Positions 5,349-11,136 of a DNA stretch of 13,692 nt are shown one piece after another (within the stretch, counting starts at the first letter, position 1; each line of letters starts with the position of its first letter). Source of the DNA: an uncultured Lachnospiraceae bacterium (GTDB taxonomy: Bacteria; Bacillota_A; Clostridia; Lachnospirales; Lachnospiraceae); assembly GCA_947175285.1 (NCBI GenBank), contig CAMWMM010000071.1, positions 1-13,692 on the forward strand, given 5' to 3'. Made by a program: the position numbers and the translations under genes. Under the pieces are notes generated by a model that did no database searches, was not told the origin of the DNA, and worked only from the letters and a program-made list of their open reading frames with translations.

Positions 5349-5442
5349 GTTCGGGTCAGGCGATAGCCGAACATGGAACAGAAGTTAATGGGCGAGCCGC
5401 TTGCGGCGAGCCAGTATTACAATTAACTTCTGTTCCATGTTC
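5349..5442 (+). other. Candidate rolling-circle origin (CRESS-like stem-loop)
   Basis: A perfect 21-bp inverted repeat (5369-5389 with 5422-5442) brackets a 32-nt spacer. The spacer holds a GC-rich mini-hairpin (GCCGC tt GCGGC) and then CAGTATTAC at 5412-5420, right beside the right arm. Circoviruses and geminiviruses are nicked in NANTATT/AC in the loop of such a stem by their HUH Rep, and the Rep encoded here belongs to that superfamily. A competing stem, GTTCGG/CCGAAC (5349-5354, 5367-5372), overlaps the left arm. TGTTCCA iterons flank the structure. The origin and the Rep gene have the same orientation. The structure is seen; nicking is inferred. Confidence 0.7.
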
Positions 5443-5539
5443 CAATGCCCCTTAAACCCGCATAAATACTGGGTTTTTATGGAACAAGCATTTTGTTCCA
5501 AACAGATTAACTTTTGTTCCAGATTCAACTTTTGTTCCA
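5374..5539. repeat. TGTTCCA iterons at the origin
   Basis: TGTTCCA occurs on the plus strand at 5431, 5438, 5494, 5515 and 5533, and inverted (TGGAACA) at 5374 and 5480. Three copies have the longer form AACTTYTGTTCCA (ending at 5437, 5521 and 5539); the last two are 18 bp apart. Dense iterons beside the stem-loop are the expected Rep-binding sites. Confidence 0.75.
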
Positions 5540-5600
5540 AAATCATATATTTTATCTTATTCCCATATAAAACAGTAGGCAAAAGAGAGGGGGAGTGCAG

Positions 5601-5621
5601 AGGGGGAGAGACTCTCCCCCT
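5601..5621. repeat. GC-rich perfect palindrome between origin and rep promoter
   Basis: AGGGGGAGAG (5601-5610) and CTCTCCCCCT (5612-5621) are perfect complements around one base. A partial direct copy AGAGGGGGAG precedes it. There is no U-run in either direction, so it is not a normal terminator. It lies 16 bp before the rep -35. Confidence 0.5.
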
Positions 5622-5636
5622 TTGCCGCGTTGGAAT

Positions 5637-5666
5637 TTGACTTTGTTATTCTTAGTGAGATACAAT
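5637..5666 (+). promoter_or_regulatory. rep promoter
   Basis: TTGACT (5637-5642) and TACAAT (5661-5666) are 18 nt apart. The transcript would start near 5673, giving a rep leader of about 185 nt that contains the attenuator structures. Confidence 0.65.
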
Positions 5667-5690
5667 ATATCCAGATACAAAAAAATAAAT

Positions 5691-5758
5691 AAAAAAAACA
5701 CTCGCGGCTAACGAGTGTAGAAGAAAGGGTGTAGGTGCAAACTACGTTATTTATTCAT
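5691..5758 (-). ncRNA. Antisense (countertranscript) RNA to the rep leader, about 68 nt
   Basis: A consensus minus-strand promoter (5794-5765) would start an RNA at about 5758. It would end at the perfect terminator ACACTCG-TTAGCCG-CGAGTGT (5718-5698) followed by seven T's (5697-5691). It also contains a second small hairpin, GTAG/CTAC, at about 5746-5732. The RNA is fully complementary to the rep mRNA leader, including the GGGTGTAGG segment (5727-5735) that would otherwise prevent formation of the rep attenuator. This is the layout of the copy-control RNAs of pT181 and pIP501/pAMbeta1 (known biology); the assignment here is inferred from sequence. Confidence 0.75.
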
Positions 5759-5764
5759 ACATAG

Positions 5765-5794
5765 ATTATACTACTATTAAATAACTAATGTCAA
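5765..5794 (-). promoter_or_regulatory. Consensus promoter of the antisense RNA
   Basis: On the minus strand TTGACA (5794-5789) and TATAAT (5770-5765) are both perfect sigma-A hexamers, 18 nt apart, inside the rep leader and facing away from rep. There is no ORF downstream, only the terminator at 5718-5691. Confidence 0.85.
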
Positions 5795-5798
5795 ATCT

Positions 5799-5825
5799 CC
5801 TACACTCTCGCATGAGTGTTTTTTT
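5799..5825 (+). terminator. rep leader: rep leader attenuator
   Basis: ACACTC (5802-5807) pairs with GAGTGT (5814-5819) and is followed by a T-run, 34 nt before the rep start codon. CCTACACTC (5799-5807) can alternatively pair with GGGTGTAGG (5727-5735), which would destroy the terminator. Antisense RNA binding to 5691-5758 would hide GGGTGTAGG and favour termination, so the leader looks like an on/off switch for rep. Confidence 0.75.
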
Positions 5826-5858
5826 ATTGCAAAAATAAAAATATATGGAGATAGAATT

Positions 5859-7214
5859 ATGAAAACCAAAGAAACAGATTTAACAAAGAAAAATAGGAAG
5901 ATGCTTTTAACAATAAACAATCCTCAAAAAGTGGAGACTACTCCAAACGGTGGGATTATAACGGAAGAAATACTTCAAGATTGCATTAACGGAAATGAAC
6001 AAGCAAAAGTTGCGGCAATAGCAGGACTAAAAAACTATATAGATAATAGTAAAATCTGCGTAGGAAAAACAAGTGTTTATTATTGTTTTTCATATGAAGT
6101 AGGTAAGAAAGGAGAAACGCCACATACTCACATTTATTTTGAGTTTGAAAATCCCAGAGTCGGCAATACGGTCAAAAATGTTTTTCCTACATCACATATT
6201 GATTATTGCGGCGGTAGCAATACAAGTATAAGAGATTACGTTTTTAAAACTGGTAAAAAATGGGAAGGTACTGAAAAAGAAGAAACTCGAATTGACGGTA
6301 CGCAATATCAAAATAGCGAATTGCCCGAAGAAAAGGGACAAGGTTCAAGGTCAGACTTAGATTCTATTAAAGAATTGATAGAACAAGGTAAAACGCCTAG
6401 AGAAATTTTAGAGATAAATCCCAACAACTACCTTTTTGAAAAATACATCGGTGAAATGTACTATAACAAAAGGTGTGCCGAAACACCTATCAAGCGTGAT
6501 GTTAATGTTGTTGTACATACAGGCGTTGCAGGCTCTGGAAAGACAAACGTACTCACAAAATTGAATGAACAAGATTTATTTATCGGCGCGGATTATTCGT
6601 CAGCTTTATTTGATAACTATGAAGCGCAAGACGTTTTATTTTTAGATGAATTTAGAGGCCAAATCCCATACAATCAACTATTGATTATATTGGACGGTTA
6701 CAAGATGCCAATCCATGCAAGATATTTTAACAAGTTCGCGCTATGGAATAATGTACATATTACAAGCGTAATTCCAATGGAAGAATGGTATAACAATGAT
6801 AATATTCGTGATACGTTTGAACAGCTTAAAAGACGTGTGACGCATATTACATATCATTTCATGACTTGTAATAATGTATTTATTCCCGATAAAATGGCAT
6901 TCTTGAAAGACCATAAAAAGATTGAAATCAAATACCATGAATATACTGTTGAATCTGCTAAATACATCAGCTATGAAAAATTAGAGAAGGAAGCACTTTC
7001 AGCTAATGGCATTATAGCGCGTTACAATGCGGATATGACAATAAATGTATCTCTGAATTTAGAAAGACCTAACTGGCTAAAAGAAAGAGATGCCGCACGT
7101 CATAAATTAGGGAAAAATAAACTAGATGTATTATATGCAGAATCTTTATTCAAGCCTATTGCAGATAACGGAGACAATGACCCATTCAATTTATTATCTG
7201 TTGCTAGTAATTAA
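5859..7214 (+). CDS. rep: CRESS-type replication initiator (HUH endonuclease + SF3 helicase), 451 aa
   Basis: Rolling-circle initiator with the two-domain layout of eukaryotic circular ssDNA virus Reps. The endonuclease domain has motif I LLTINNP (16-22), motif II PHTHIYFEF with the metal-binding H89 and H91, and motif III YVFK with nucleophile Y127 and K130. The helicase domain has Walker A GVAGSGKT (212-219), Walker B VLFLDEF (249-255), motif C VHITSV (289-294) and a basic KRRV (314-317) at the arginine-finger position. It would nick the origin, stay covalently attached to the 5' end and unwind the strand. A single catalytic Tyr is typical of replication Reps. Start: TGGAGA is 7 nt upstream. 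Expression is probably controlled by the antisense RNA/attenuator. The Rep is most like bacterial pCRESS plasmid Reps (recalled, not searched). Confidence 0.93.
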   Translation: MKTKETDLTKKNRKMLLTINNPQKVETTPNGGIITEEILQDCINGNEQAKVAAIAGLKNYIDNSKICVGKTSVYYCFSYEVGKKGETPHTHIYFEFENPRVGNTVKNVFPTSHIDYCGGSNTSIRDYVFKTGKKWEGTEKEETRIDGTQYQNSELPEEKGQGSRSDLDSIKELIEQGKTPREILEINPNNYLFEKYIGEMYYNKRCAETPIKRDVNVVVHTGVAGSGKTNVLTKLNEQDLFIGADYSSALFDNYEAQDVLFLDEFRGQIPYNQLLIILDGYKMPIHARYFNKFALWNNVHITSVIPMEEWYNNDNIRDTFEQLKRRVTHITYHFMTCNNVFIPDKMAFLKDHKKIEIKYHEYTVESAKYISYEKLEKEALSANGIIARYNADMTINVSLNLERPNWLKERDAARHKLGKNKLDVLYAESLFKPIADNGDNDPFNLLSVASN

Positions 7215-7240
7215 AGAGAAGTGAAAAACTTCTCTTTTTT
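7214..7240 (+). terminator. rep terminator
   Basis: AAGAGAAGT (7214-7222) pairs with ACTTCTCTT (7228-7236) around a GAAAA loop, then T's. The stem starts on the last base of the stop codon. Confidence 0.9.
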
Positions 7241-7267
7241 GTTTATAAAATTTTTAGATTTGAAATT

Positions 7268-7295
7268 TTGATTTTAAAAAATCACGAGTTACAAT
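7268..7295 (+). promoter_or_regulatory. Promoter of the 7346/7605 gene pair
   Basis: TTGATT (7268-7273) and TACAAT (7290-7295) are 16 nt apart. Transcription from about 7302 rules out the longer in-frame start at 7268 and supports ATG 7346. Confidence 0.55.
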
Positions 7296-7345
7296 ATATA
7301 CATAAGAGATACTTAAAGAAGTACCTCAAAGGAGATAATGAGAAA

Positions 7346-7642
7346 ATGAAGAATTTAACATTTATTGAACATGTAGCAGAGAAAGGAAATCTTAAAGGCT
7401 GTATTGTGTTGGCTGATTACATTTGGAATCCAGAAAATGAAAACACAGAATTTTATGATTTTGCATACTGCCTACTTGGTGAAATTTTTAAAGATTACAA
7501 TAAGAAATATAATGCAACTGAAACGTTGCTTGATGCTATTCAAGAAGTTGTATATGTATCAAGGACGATTGAAAGACATGCGGCAGAACAAGGAGAAAGA
7601 GAAAATGAAAAAAGACAAGCAGATTCATTTGTACTTGAATGA
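7346..7642 (+). CDS. Hypothetical acidic protein downstream of rep, 98 aa
   Basis: Not recognised. Soluble and mostly helical (MKNLTFIEHVAEKGNLKGCI, then ETLLDAIQEVVYVSRTIERH), with a charged tail EQGERENEKRQADS. ATG 7346 is preceded by AAAGGAG at 11 nt. Its last 38 nt overlap the start of the ribbon-helix-helix gene in another frame, so the two are co-transcribed and likely coupled. A position directly after rep suggests a plasmid accessory role. Confidence 0.6.
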   Translation: MKNLTFIEHVAEKGNLKGCIVLADYIWNPENENTEFYDFAYCLLGEIFKDYNKKYNATETLLDAIQEVVYVSRTIERHAAEQGERENEKRQADSFVLE

Positions 7643-7766
7643 AAATGATTATAACATTATTAAGCAGACCGCAACAACAAAAAATATGAATGTGAATGAA
7701 TTTATAAGATACTGTTGCGCACATTACATAGATAATACATATTCGAGAAATTACATAAATGATTAA
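7605..7766 (+). CDS. Ribbon-helix-helix (Arc/CopG-like) protein, 53 aa
   Basis: The protein reads KQIHLYLNENDYNIIKQTA then NMNVNEFIRYCCAHYI: a short beta strand followed by two helices with the turn at NMNVNEF, the pattern of CopG/Arc/MobC-type ribbon-helix-helix DNA binders. Such proteins dimerise and insert the strand into the major groove; small plasmid copy-control repressors (CopG) and relaxosome proteins belong here. ATG 7605 has AAGGAG 9 nt upstream. It overlaps the preceding gene. Function could be repression of rep or of its own operon; no relaxase is present, which makes a mobilisation role less likely. Confidence 0.7.
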   Translation: MKKDKQIHLYLNENDYNIIKQTATTKNMNVNEFIRYCCAHYIDNTYSRNYIND

Positions 7767-7770
7767 CGAT

Positions 7771-7800
7771 AAAGAGAAGGCTTTGACCTTCTCTTTTTTT
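7771..7800 (+). terminator. Terminator of the RHH operon
   Basis: AAAGAGAAGG (7771-7780) pairs with CCTTCTCTTT (7787-7796), followed by T's. Confidence 0.9.
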
Positions 7801-7848
7801 GCAAAAAAGCACCAAACGTAAATTGAGCTAAAACATATAAAAAGGTGG

Positions 7849-7876
7849 TTACATGTGCCATTTATGGCACATGTAA
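7849..7876. repeat. 13-bp perfect inverted repeat over a start site
   Basis: TTACATGTGCCAT (7849-7861) and ATGGCACATGTAA (7864-7876) are perfect complements around TT. It directly follows AAAGGTGG and contains both possible start codons of the 41-aa frame, so as RNA it would cover the start; as DNA it could be an operator or recombination site. Confidence 0.7.
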
Positions 7877-7980
7877 ACGAGCTTTTTGAAGAAATCACGG
7901 TGAATGTAAACAAGTACCGCCGCCGCGGCGGTGGTGGCTACGCACTCGTAATTTTGTTTTTAACAATCGGCAAGGTATAA
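7855..7980 (+). CDS. Small Gly/Arg-hydrophobic protein, 41 aa
   Basis: The GTG at 7855 is 6 nt after a strong AAAGGTGG; an in-frame ATG at 7864 is 16 nt away and less likely. The product has an acidic helix (HVNELFEEITVNVNKY), then RRRGGGG, then a hydrophobic YALVILFLTIGKV, so it looks like a tiny membrane-associated protein with a positively charged hinge. The tail recalls GGGxALxVxLF small sporulation-type peptides (YjcZ-like), but only loosely. The CGCCGC/GCGGCG codons of RRRGGGG form a GC-rich palindrome in otherwise AT-rich DNA. Its stop codon is within the -10 box of the next promoter. Confidence 0.5.
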   Translation: MPFMAHVNELFEEITVNVNKYRRRGGGGYALVILFLTIGKV

Positions 7981-7981
7981 T
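7954..7981 (+). promoter_or_regulatory. Promoter upstream of the second recombinase
   Basis: TTGTTT (7954-7959) and TATAAT (7976-7981) are 16 nt apart. Transcription would begin near 7988, 420 nt before the recombinase start. Confidence 0.6.
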
Positions 7982-7987
7982 ATAAGT

Positions 7988-8410
7988 ATAAAGTTAAATA
8001 TATTTATATCTTTTTCAGAAAGATACTCCGCTAGCAGGTTTTTCAAAGAACCCCTTATAGCATGATTTTTATTAACATATCGAAATGAATGTTATTAAAA
8101 ATTGTAAATGAGTTTTTTTGAAAATCTCTATGGAGAAGTTGTTTAAAATAAAAACAAGTGCAAAAGGTTTTATTTATTCGGAATGGATTTTAGGTTTTAC
8201 TTTTGCTTTTATATATAATTGAGTGTGTCTTAGTTTTTGGTTTACAGTAAATTTAGACATCAAAGAGAGAGAAATTCAACCCTAAATTTTCAGATGTTTT
8301 TTAGAAGTAATTTTTAAATGTCGCATCTGAAAGATGCAAACGCAAGCATCATTTAATAAAAAAATGCGGACTCCTATTAAATTAGTTTTAACAGAAAAGA
8401 GGTGAGAATA
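7988..8410 (+). other. Long AT-rich leader of the second recombinase gene
   Basis: No convincing gene is present. A 30-aa frame at 8130-8222 (MEKLFKIKTSAKGF start, hydrophobic end) lacks a ribosome binding site. The 3' part has overlapping stems that cannot all form: TTCAGATG (8289-8296) with CATCTGAA (8324-8331); GCATCT (8323-8328) with AGATGC (8332-8337); GATGC (8333-8337) with GCATC (8346-8350). An imperfect inverted repeat, TTATTAACAT versus ATGTTATTAA, lies near 8070-8100. It may be a regulatory leader. Confidence 0.4.
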
Positions 8411-9358
8411 ATGGCAAGGAAACAAAAAATTGAAAATTTATTTCATACAGAACTAAAAAACAAGATAGCTTTTGGACAATCAAAACATGCTGACAAAGCA
8501 GGTCTTGGATTTGGCGTAAGTACATATAAAATTTACAGCTACGGAACATATAATACTTACTTGAAGGAATGTTTACAATATTCAAAGTGGCTAGAAACAA
8601 AGAAAGGCATAAAAAAGGCTGATGATATAAACAAAACAGAACAATATGTAAAAGAATATCTTCAGTATAGACAAGAACAAGGAGTTTCTATTTTCACTCT
8701 AAAAATGGAGCGTTCGGCTTTAGGTATGTTATATTCAAAATCAATAGATTATGAACTACCTGTAAGGGATAGCAAAAGCATTACAAGAAGCCGTCTTAAT
8801 GTTGAAGGTGATAAACATTATAGCGAAACTGGAAAATATAAAGATGTATTTGATTTAGGACGTGCCACGGGCGGCAGGCGTGCAGATTTGCTAAAATTAA
8901 CAGTAGATTCTTTTACAGAAAAGGACGGACATTTGTACGTTATGTTTGACAAGAGTAAAGGCGGCAGGAATCGCCTAACGTACGTCCGTGAAGAATATAG
9001 ACAAGAAATAGAAAGTATGATTCAAAAAGCCAGAGAAGCAGGAAAAACTAAGCTGTTAGATAAAATCCCACAGCGCATAGATGTGCATGGATTACGCCGT
9101 GAATATTGCAAAGGATTGTATCAAGAAATCAAGGACAATAGAGAATTAAGAGACGATATTTTAAAAAACTATCCAGAACGTCACGAGTATAAGACGCAAA
9201 AAGATAAAAATGGTAACAGCTATACAAAAGAAATTAAGAGAGACTACTATAAAGACCGTGACGGAAATACGTATAATCGTGATAATATTTACGTTTGTTC
9301 CCAGTGCCTCGGACATAATCGGTTAGATGTTTCTATAACAAATTATCTCAAAAATTGA
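8411..9358 (+). CDS. Atypical tyrosine recombinase, 315 aa
   Basis: A second site-specific recombinase, distinct from the element's integrase. An N-terminal SAM-like core-binding domain (about 40-110) is followed by a catalytic domain: Arg in ATGGRRADLLKL (R146), a Lys-bearing hairpin FDKSKGGRNR, HGLRREY with H216 and R219, then CLGHNRLDVSITNYL with H302 and nucleophile Y312. The HxxR-to-GH distance is 86 residues, compared with about 25 in XerC/D, because of a charged Lys/Asp/Tyr-rich insertion. There is no arm-binding domain. ATG 8411 is chosen because AGAGGTG lies 6 nt upstream. It sits beside 44-bp tandem repeats, so multimer resolution or inversion is plausible; its site is unknown. Confidence 0.8.
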   Translation: MARKQKIENLFHTELKNKIAFGQSKHADKAGLGFGVSTYKIYSYGTYNTYLKECLQYSKWLETKKGIKKADDINKTEQYVKEYLQYRQEQGVSIFTLKMERSALGMLYSKSIDYELPVRDSKSITRSRLNVEGDKHYSETGKYKDVFDLGRATGGRRADLLKLTVDSFTEKDGHLYVMFDKSKGGRNRLTYVREEYRQEIESMIQKAREAGKTKLLDKIPQRIDVHGLRREYCKGLYQEIKDNRELRDDILKNYPERHEYKTQKDKNGNSYTKEIKRDYYKDRDGNTYNRDNIYVCSQCLGHNRLDVSITNYLKN

Positions 9359-9383
9359 CTTAAAAAAATTGAAGATGTATAAT
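9355..9383 (+). promoter_or_regulatory. Strong promoter of a small RNA
   Basis: TTGACT (9355-9360) and TATAAT (9378-9383) are 17 nt apart. The -35 box overlaps the recombinase stop codon. Confidence 0.8.
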
Positions 9384-9389
9384 ATATAT

Positions 9390-9463
9390 GTGTTCGGGAG
9401 TTTCGTTGTCGTTATTCTCTTTAAGTATAGATTTGCGCTTTACAATTTGTAAAGCGTTTTTTT
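9390..9463 (+). ncRNA. Putative small RNA, about 74 nt
   Basis: A near-consensus promoter and a perfect terminator (CGCTTTACA 9436-9444 with TGTAAAGCG 9448-9456, then seven T's) bracket only about 74 nt. The short frames inside would need leaderless starts, so a non-coding RNA is more likely. It has no obvious complement that I can see in the rep leader. It lies between the second recombinase and the 44-bp repeats. Confidence 0.6.
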
Positions 9464-9588
9464 ATGCGCAAAAATAATGCGTAATAAACAGCTAATACGC
9501 AATAAAGACGTATAAAGAAATAATGCGCATAAATGATAATACGCAATAAGAACGTATAAAGCCAAATAATACGCATTAAAGCCGCCAA
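9464..9588. repeat. 44-bp tandem repeats with TAATRCGCA motifs
   Basis: 9493-9536 and 9537-9580 are imperfect tandem copies starting TAATACGCAATAA, each with ACGTATAAAG and a second AATAATRCGCAT motif; a partial unit (AATGCGTAATAAA) precedes them. The motif core TGCGTA/TACGCA/TGCGCA recurs in both orientations every 20-25 bp. This is the form of a protein-binding array: recombinase accessory sites, a partition site or a secondary origin. Confidence 0.65.
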
Positions 9589-9604
9589 TACCTCAAAACA
9601 AATT

Positions 9605-9718
9605 TTAGCCCCCTTGAGGGGGTTGGGGGTGATAACATCACCGCTCTCCCGTAGGGCTGCTGCACCGTAGGGAACAGGGGGTCGAGGGGAACTGTTTCCC
9701 CGTTCCCCCCTCGGAAAC
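9605..9718. other. GC-rich hairpin block before the int terminator
   Basis: A 110-bp island that is much richer in G and C than the rest of the element. It contains CCCCC-TTGA-GGGGG (9609-9622), GGTGAT-AAC-ATCACC (9628-9642), two CCGTAGGG copies (9649-9656 and 9666-9673) and runs of G and C. No gene is supported. CCGTAGGG also occurs in the GC-rich patch at 4371-4378, which hints at a dispersed intergenic repeat. Confidence 0.4.
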
Positions 9719-9746
9719 AAAAAAAGAGAGGGGGTTGCCCTCTCTT
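9719..9746 (-). terminator. int terminator
   Basis: On the minus strand AAGAGAGGG (9746-9738) pairs with CCCTCTCTT (9732-9724), followed by T's. It overlaps the int stop codon. Confidence 0.9.
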
Positions 9747-10941
9747 AACCAACTTTAAAAATATTATTCATTTCACTTGCTACTTTATTTTGTTCTCGCA
9801 TTAAACTATGCGCGTAGATTCGGGTTGTCGTGTTTGTGTTGCTGTGTCCTAAATGTTTACTAACGTCTGTTATTGGCATAACGGTTAATAGAATGGATGC
9901 GTTCAGGTGCCGTAAATCGTGGAAGCGTATGTGTTCAAATCCATATTTTTCTAAAAATTCTGGAAATGCCCGTGAAATCCAACGTGGATAATAAGGTTCA
10001 CCATTTTCTTTTACAAGAACATAATCTGTTTTGTGGTATTCCTCGCCTAGCCGCTTTTCGTTTCGCTCCTGCCATTGTTTGTATTGTTTCAATGTATTTA
10101 TTAAAATATCCGACATTGATGTTTGTCTGTCTCTTTCGGTTTTTGTTGTATCCTTTTCTACTATAACATCGGAACAGGTTCTACAACCTGTTATACATAT
10201 CGTTTTTGTATTAAAATCAATGTCTTGCCATTTTAAATAGTCTATCTCGCCCCGTCTTGCTCCCACAAACAATCCAATTTCAACCGCCGTGCGCAGTGGA
10301 AGTTCAGCATTTTTCTCCAAACAATTAAGCAATTCTGTCAACTTGTCGGTTGTGTAATAGCTTAAATCTGTTGTTTTCGCTTTTTTCTTTTTTGGCAATG
10401 TGGCATTTTCGGTCGGATTTATTTTTATTCCGTACTTTGTATGTTTTTTAGCATAAACAAAAAGTTGATGTAAATAATTGCCATGCTTTCTGACTGTGTT
10501 AGGACTCATACCCTCTGGAAGCCTTTTTGTCCTTATATTAGATAAATATTTGTAATATTTATCAATTGTCTCTGGCGTTATTTTATCCACATGCGGATTA
10601 CACTTACTAGCTTCAAAGAACGCTTTAATGTGGTTTTCTATTACGCCATAGCCATATTGTGTTGTTTTTTCATTGTTTGTCAAAATATATGTATTTCTGT
10701 AATCTTCCATTAATTCAAAGATTGTTGGGGTTTTAACTTTTGTTTTTGCTATCCCTATAGCTTTTTCAGCTTTTGCAATAGCAAGTCCGTCTTTCGCTTC
10801 TTTTAAAGAATAGTATGTTTTTGTAGTCCTTTGTTGTTTTCCGTTTTCGTCGCGCCCTAGATAAATGTCAATTATATACTTTTTTTCTGTATTATGTTTG
10901 TAAATGTTTTGTTCAACTAATTTGTAGTCTCTTTTATTCAT
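9745..10941 (-). CDS. int: Tyrosine integrase of the element, 398 aa
   Basis: A Tn916/phage-type integrase. The N-terminal arm-binding domain is KKYIIDIYLGRDENGKQQRT and following (about 20-60), then the SAM-like core-binding domain (about 72-160), then the catalytic domain with R219 (LFVGARRGEI), H341 and R344 (HDLRH), H366 (KHLGHS) and nucleophile Y376 (TRIYAH). All catalytic residues are present and the length is normal. ATG 10939-10941 is chosen because AAGGAG lies 7 nt upstream; an upstream in-frame ATG at 10959 would overlap it. It lies at the right end pointing inward, about 200 bp from the attachment site, and shares its promoter repeat with xis. Confidence 0.93.
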   Translation of the reverse strand: MNKRDYKLVEQNIYKHNTEKKYIIDIYLGRDENGKQQRTTKTYYSLKEAKDGLAIAKAEKAIGIAKTKVKTPTIFELMEDYRNTYILTNNEKTTQYGYGVIENHIKAFFEASKCNPHVDKITPETIDKYYKYLSNIRTKRLPEGMSPNTVRKHGNYLHQLFVYAKKHTKYGIKINPTENATLPKKKKAKTTDLSYYTTDKLTELLNCLEKNAELPLRTAVEIGLFVGARRGEIDYLKWQDIDFNTKTICITGCRTCSDVIVEKDTTKTERDRQTSMSDILINTLKQYKQWQERNEKRLGEEYHKTDYVLVKENGEPYYPRWISRAFPEFLEKYGFEHIRFHDLRHLNASILLTVMPITDVSKHLGHSNTNTTTRIYAHSLMREQNKVASEMNNIFKVG

Positions 10942-10988
10942 AGAATCACTCCTTCCCATTAAATAAGCCTTAAAAATAAGTTACAAAA

Positions 10989-11022
10989 ATATAGTACACA
11001 GGAAGTTTGAAATATACAACAA
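10989..11022 (-). promoter_or_regulatory. int promoter/operator repeat
   Basis: This matches the xis promoter (1986-2019) at 32 of 34 positions, with TTGTAT and TACTAT 17 nt apart on the minus strand. Confidence 0.7.
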
Positions 11023-11053
11023 ATCTTAGTAAAAATTTTTCCCCCTTTCTTTT

Positions 11054-11076
11054 GTGAGTATTTGTGTGAGTATTTT
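11054..11076. repeat. Right arm-type integrase binding repeats
   Basis: GTGAGTATTT occurs at 11054-11063 and 11066-11075 (12-nt period), about 62-83 bp inside the right attachment repeat. The left end has the same motif. Confidence 0.5.
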
Positions 11077-11092
11077 CTCTTTTTGTAAAACG

Positions 11093-11129
11093 AAAAAAGC
11101 GAAAATGCTTGAATTTTAAGCATTTCCGC
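11093..11129 (-). terminator. Element-borne terminator next to the right tRNA-like repeat
   Basis: AAATGCTT (11103-11110) pairs with AAGCATTT (11118-11125), extended by GCG/CGC with one mismatch; six T's follow on the minus strand (11098-11093). It stands in the same position relative to the tRNA 3' end as the host terminator at the left junction. Confidence 0.7.
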
Positions 11130-11136
11130 TTCATTA

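Noticed and set aside
5385..5582. Minus-strand 65-aa frame over the origin
   Set aside because: Its repeated LEQKL residues are only the translation of the TGTTCCA iterons; no ribosome binding site is present.
7404..7766. 120-aa reading of the RHH gene with a long N-terminus
   Set aside because: The upstream part lies inside the 7346-7642 gene in another frame; ATG 7605 has a proper ribosome binding site and begins the RHH domain.
8130..8222. 30-aa frame in the recombinase leader
   Set aside because: No ribosome binding site; ATGGAG follows a U-rich tract. Mentioned in the leader entry only.
9421..9720. 99-aa minus-strand frame
   Set aside because: It is composed of the 44-bp repeats and the GC-rich block and lacks a start signal.
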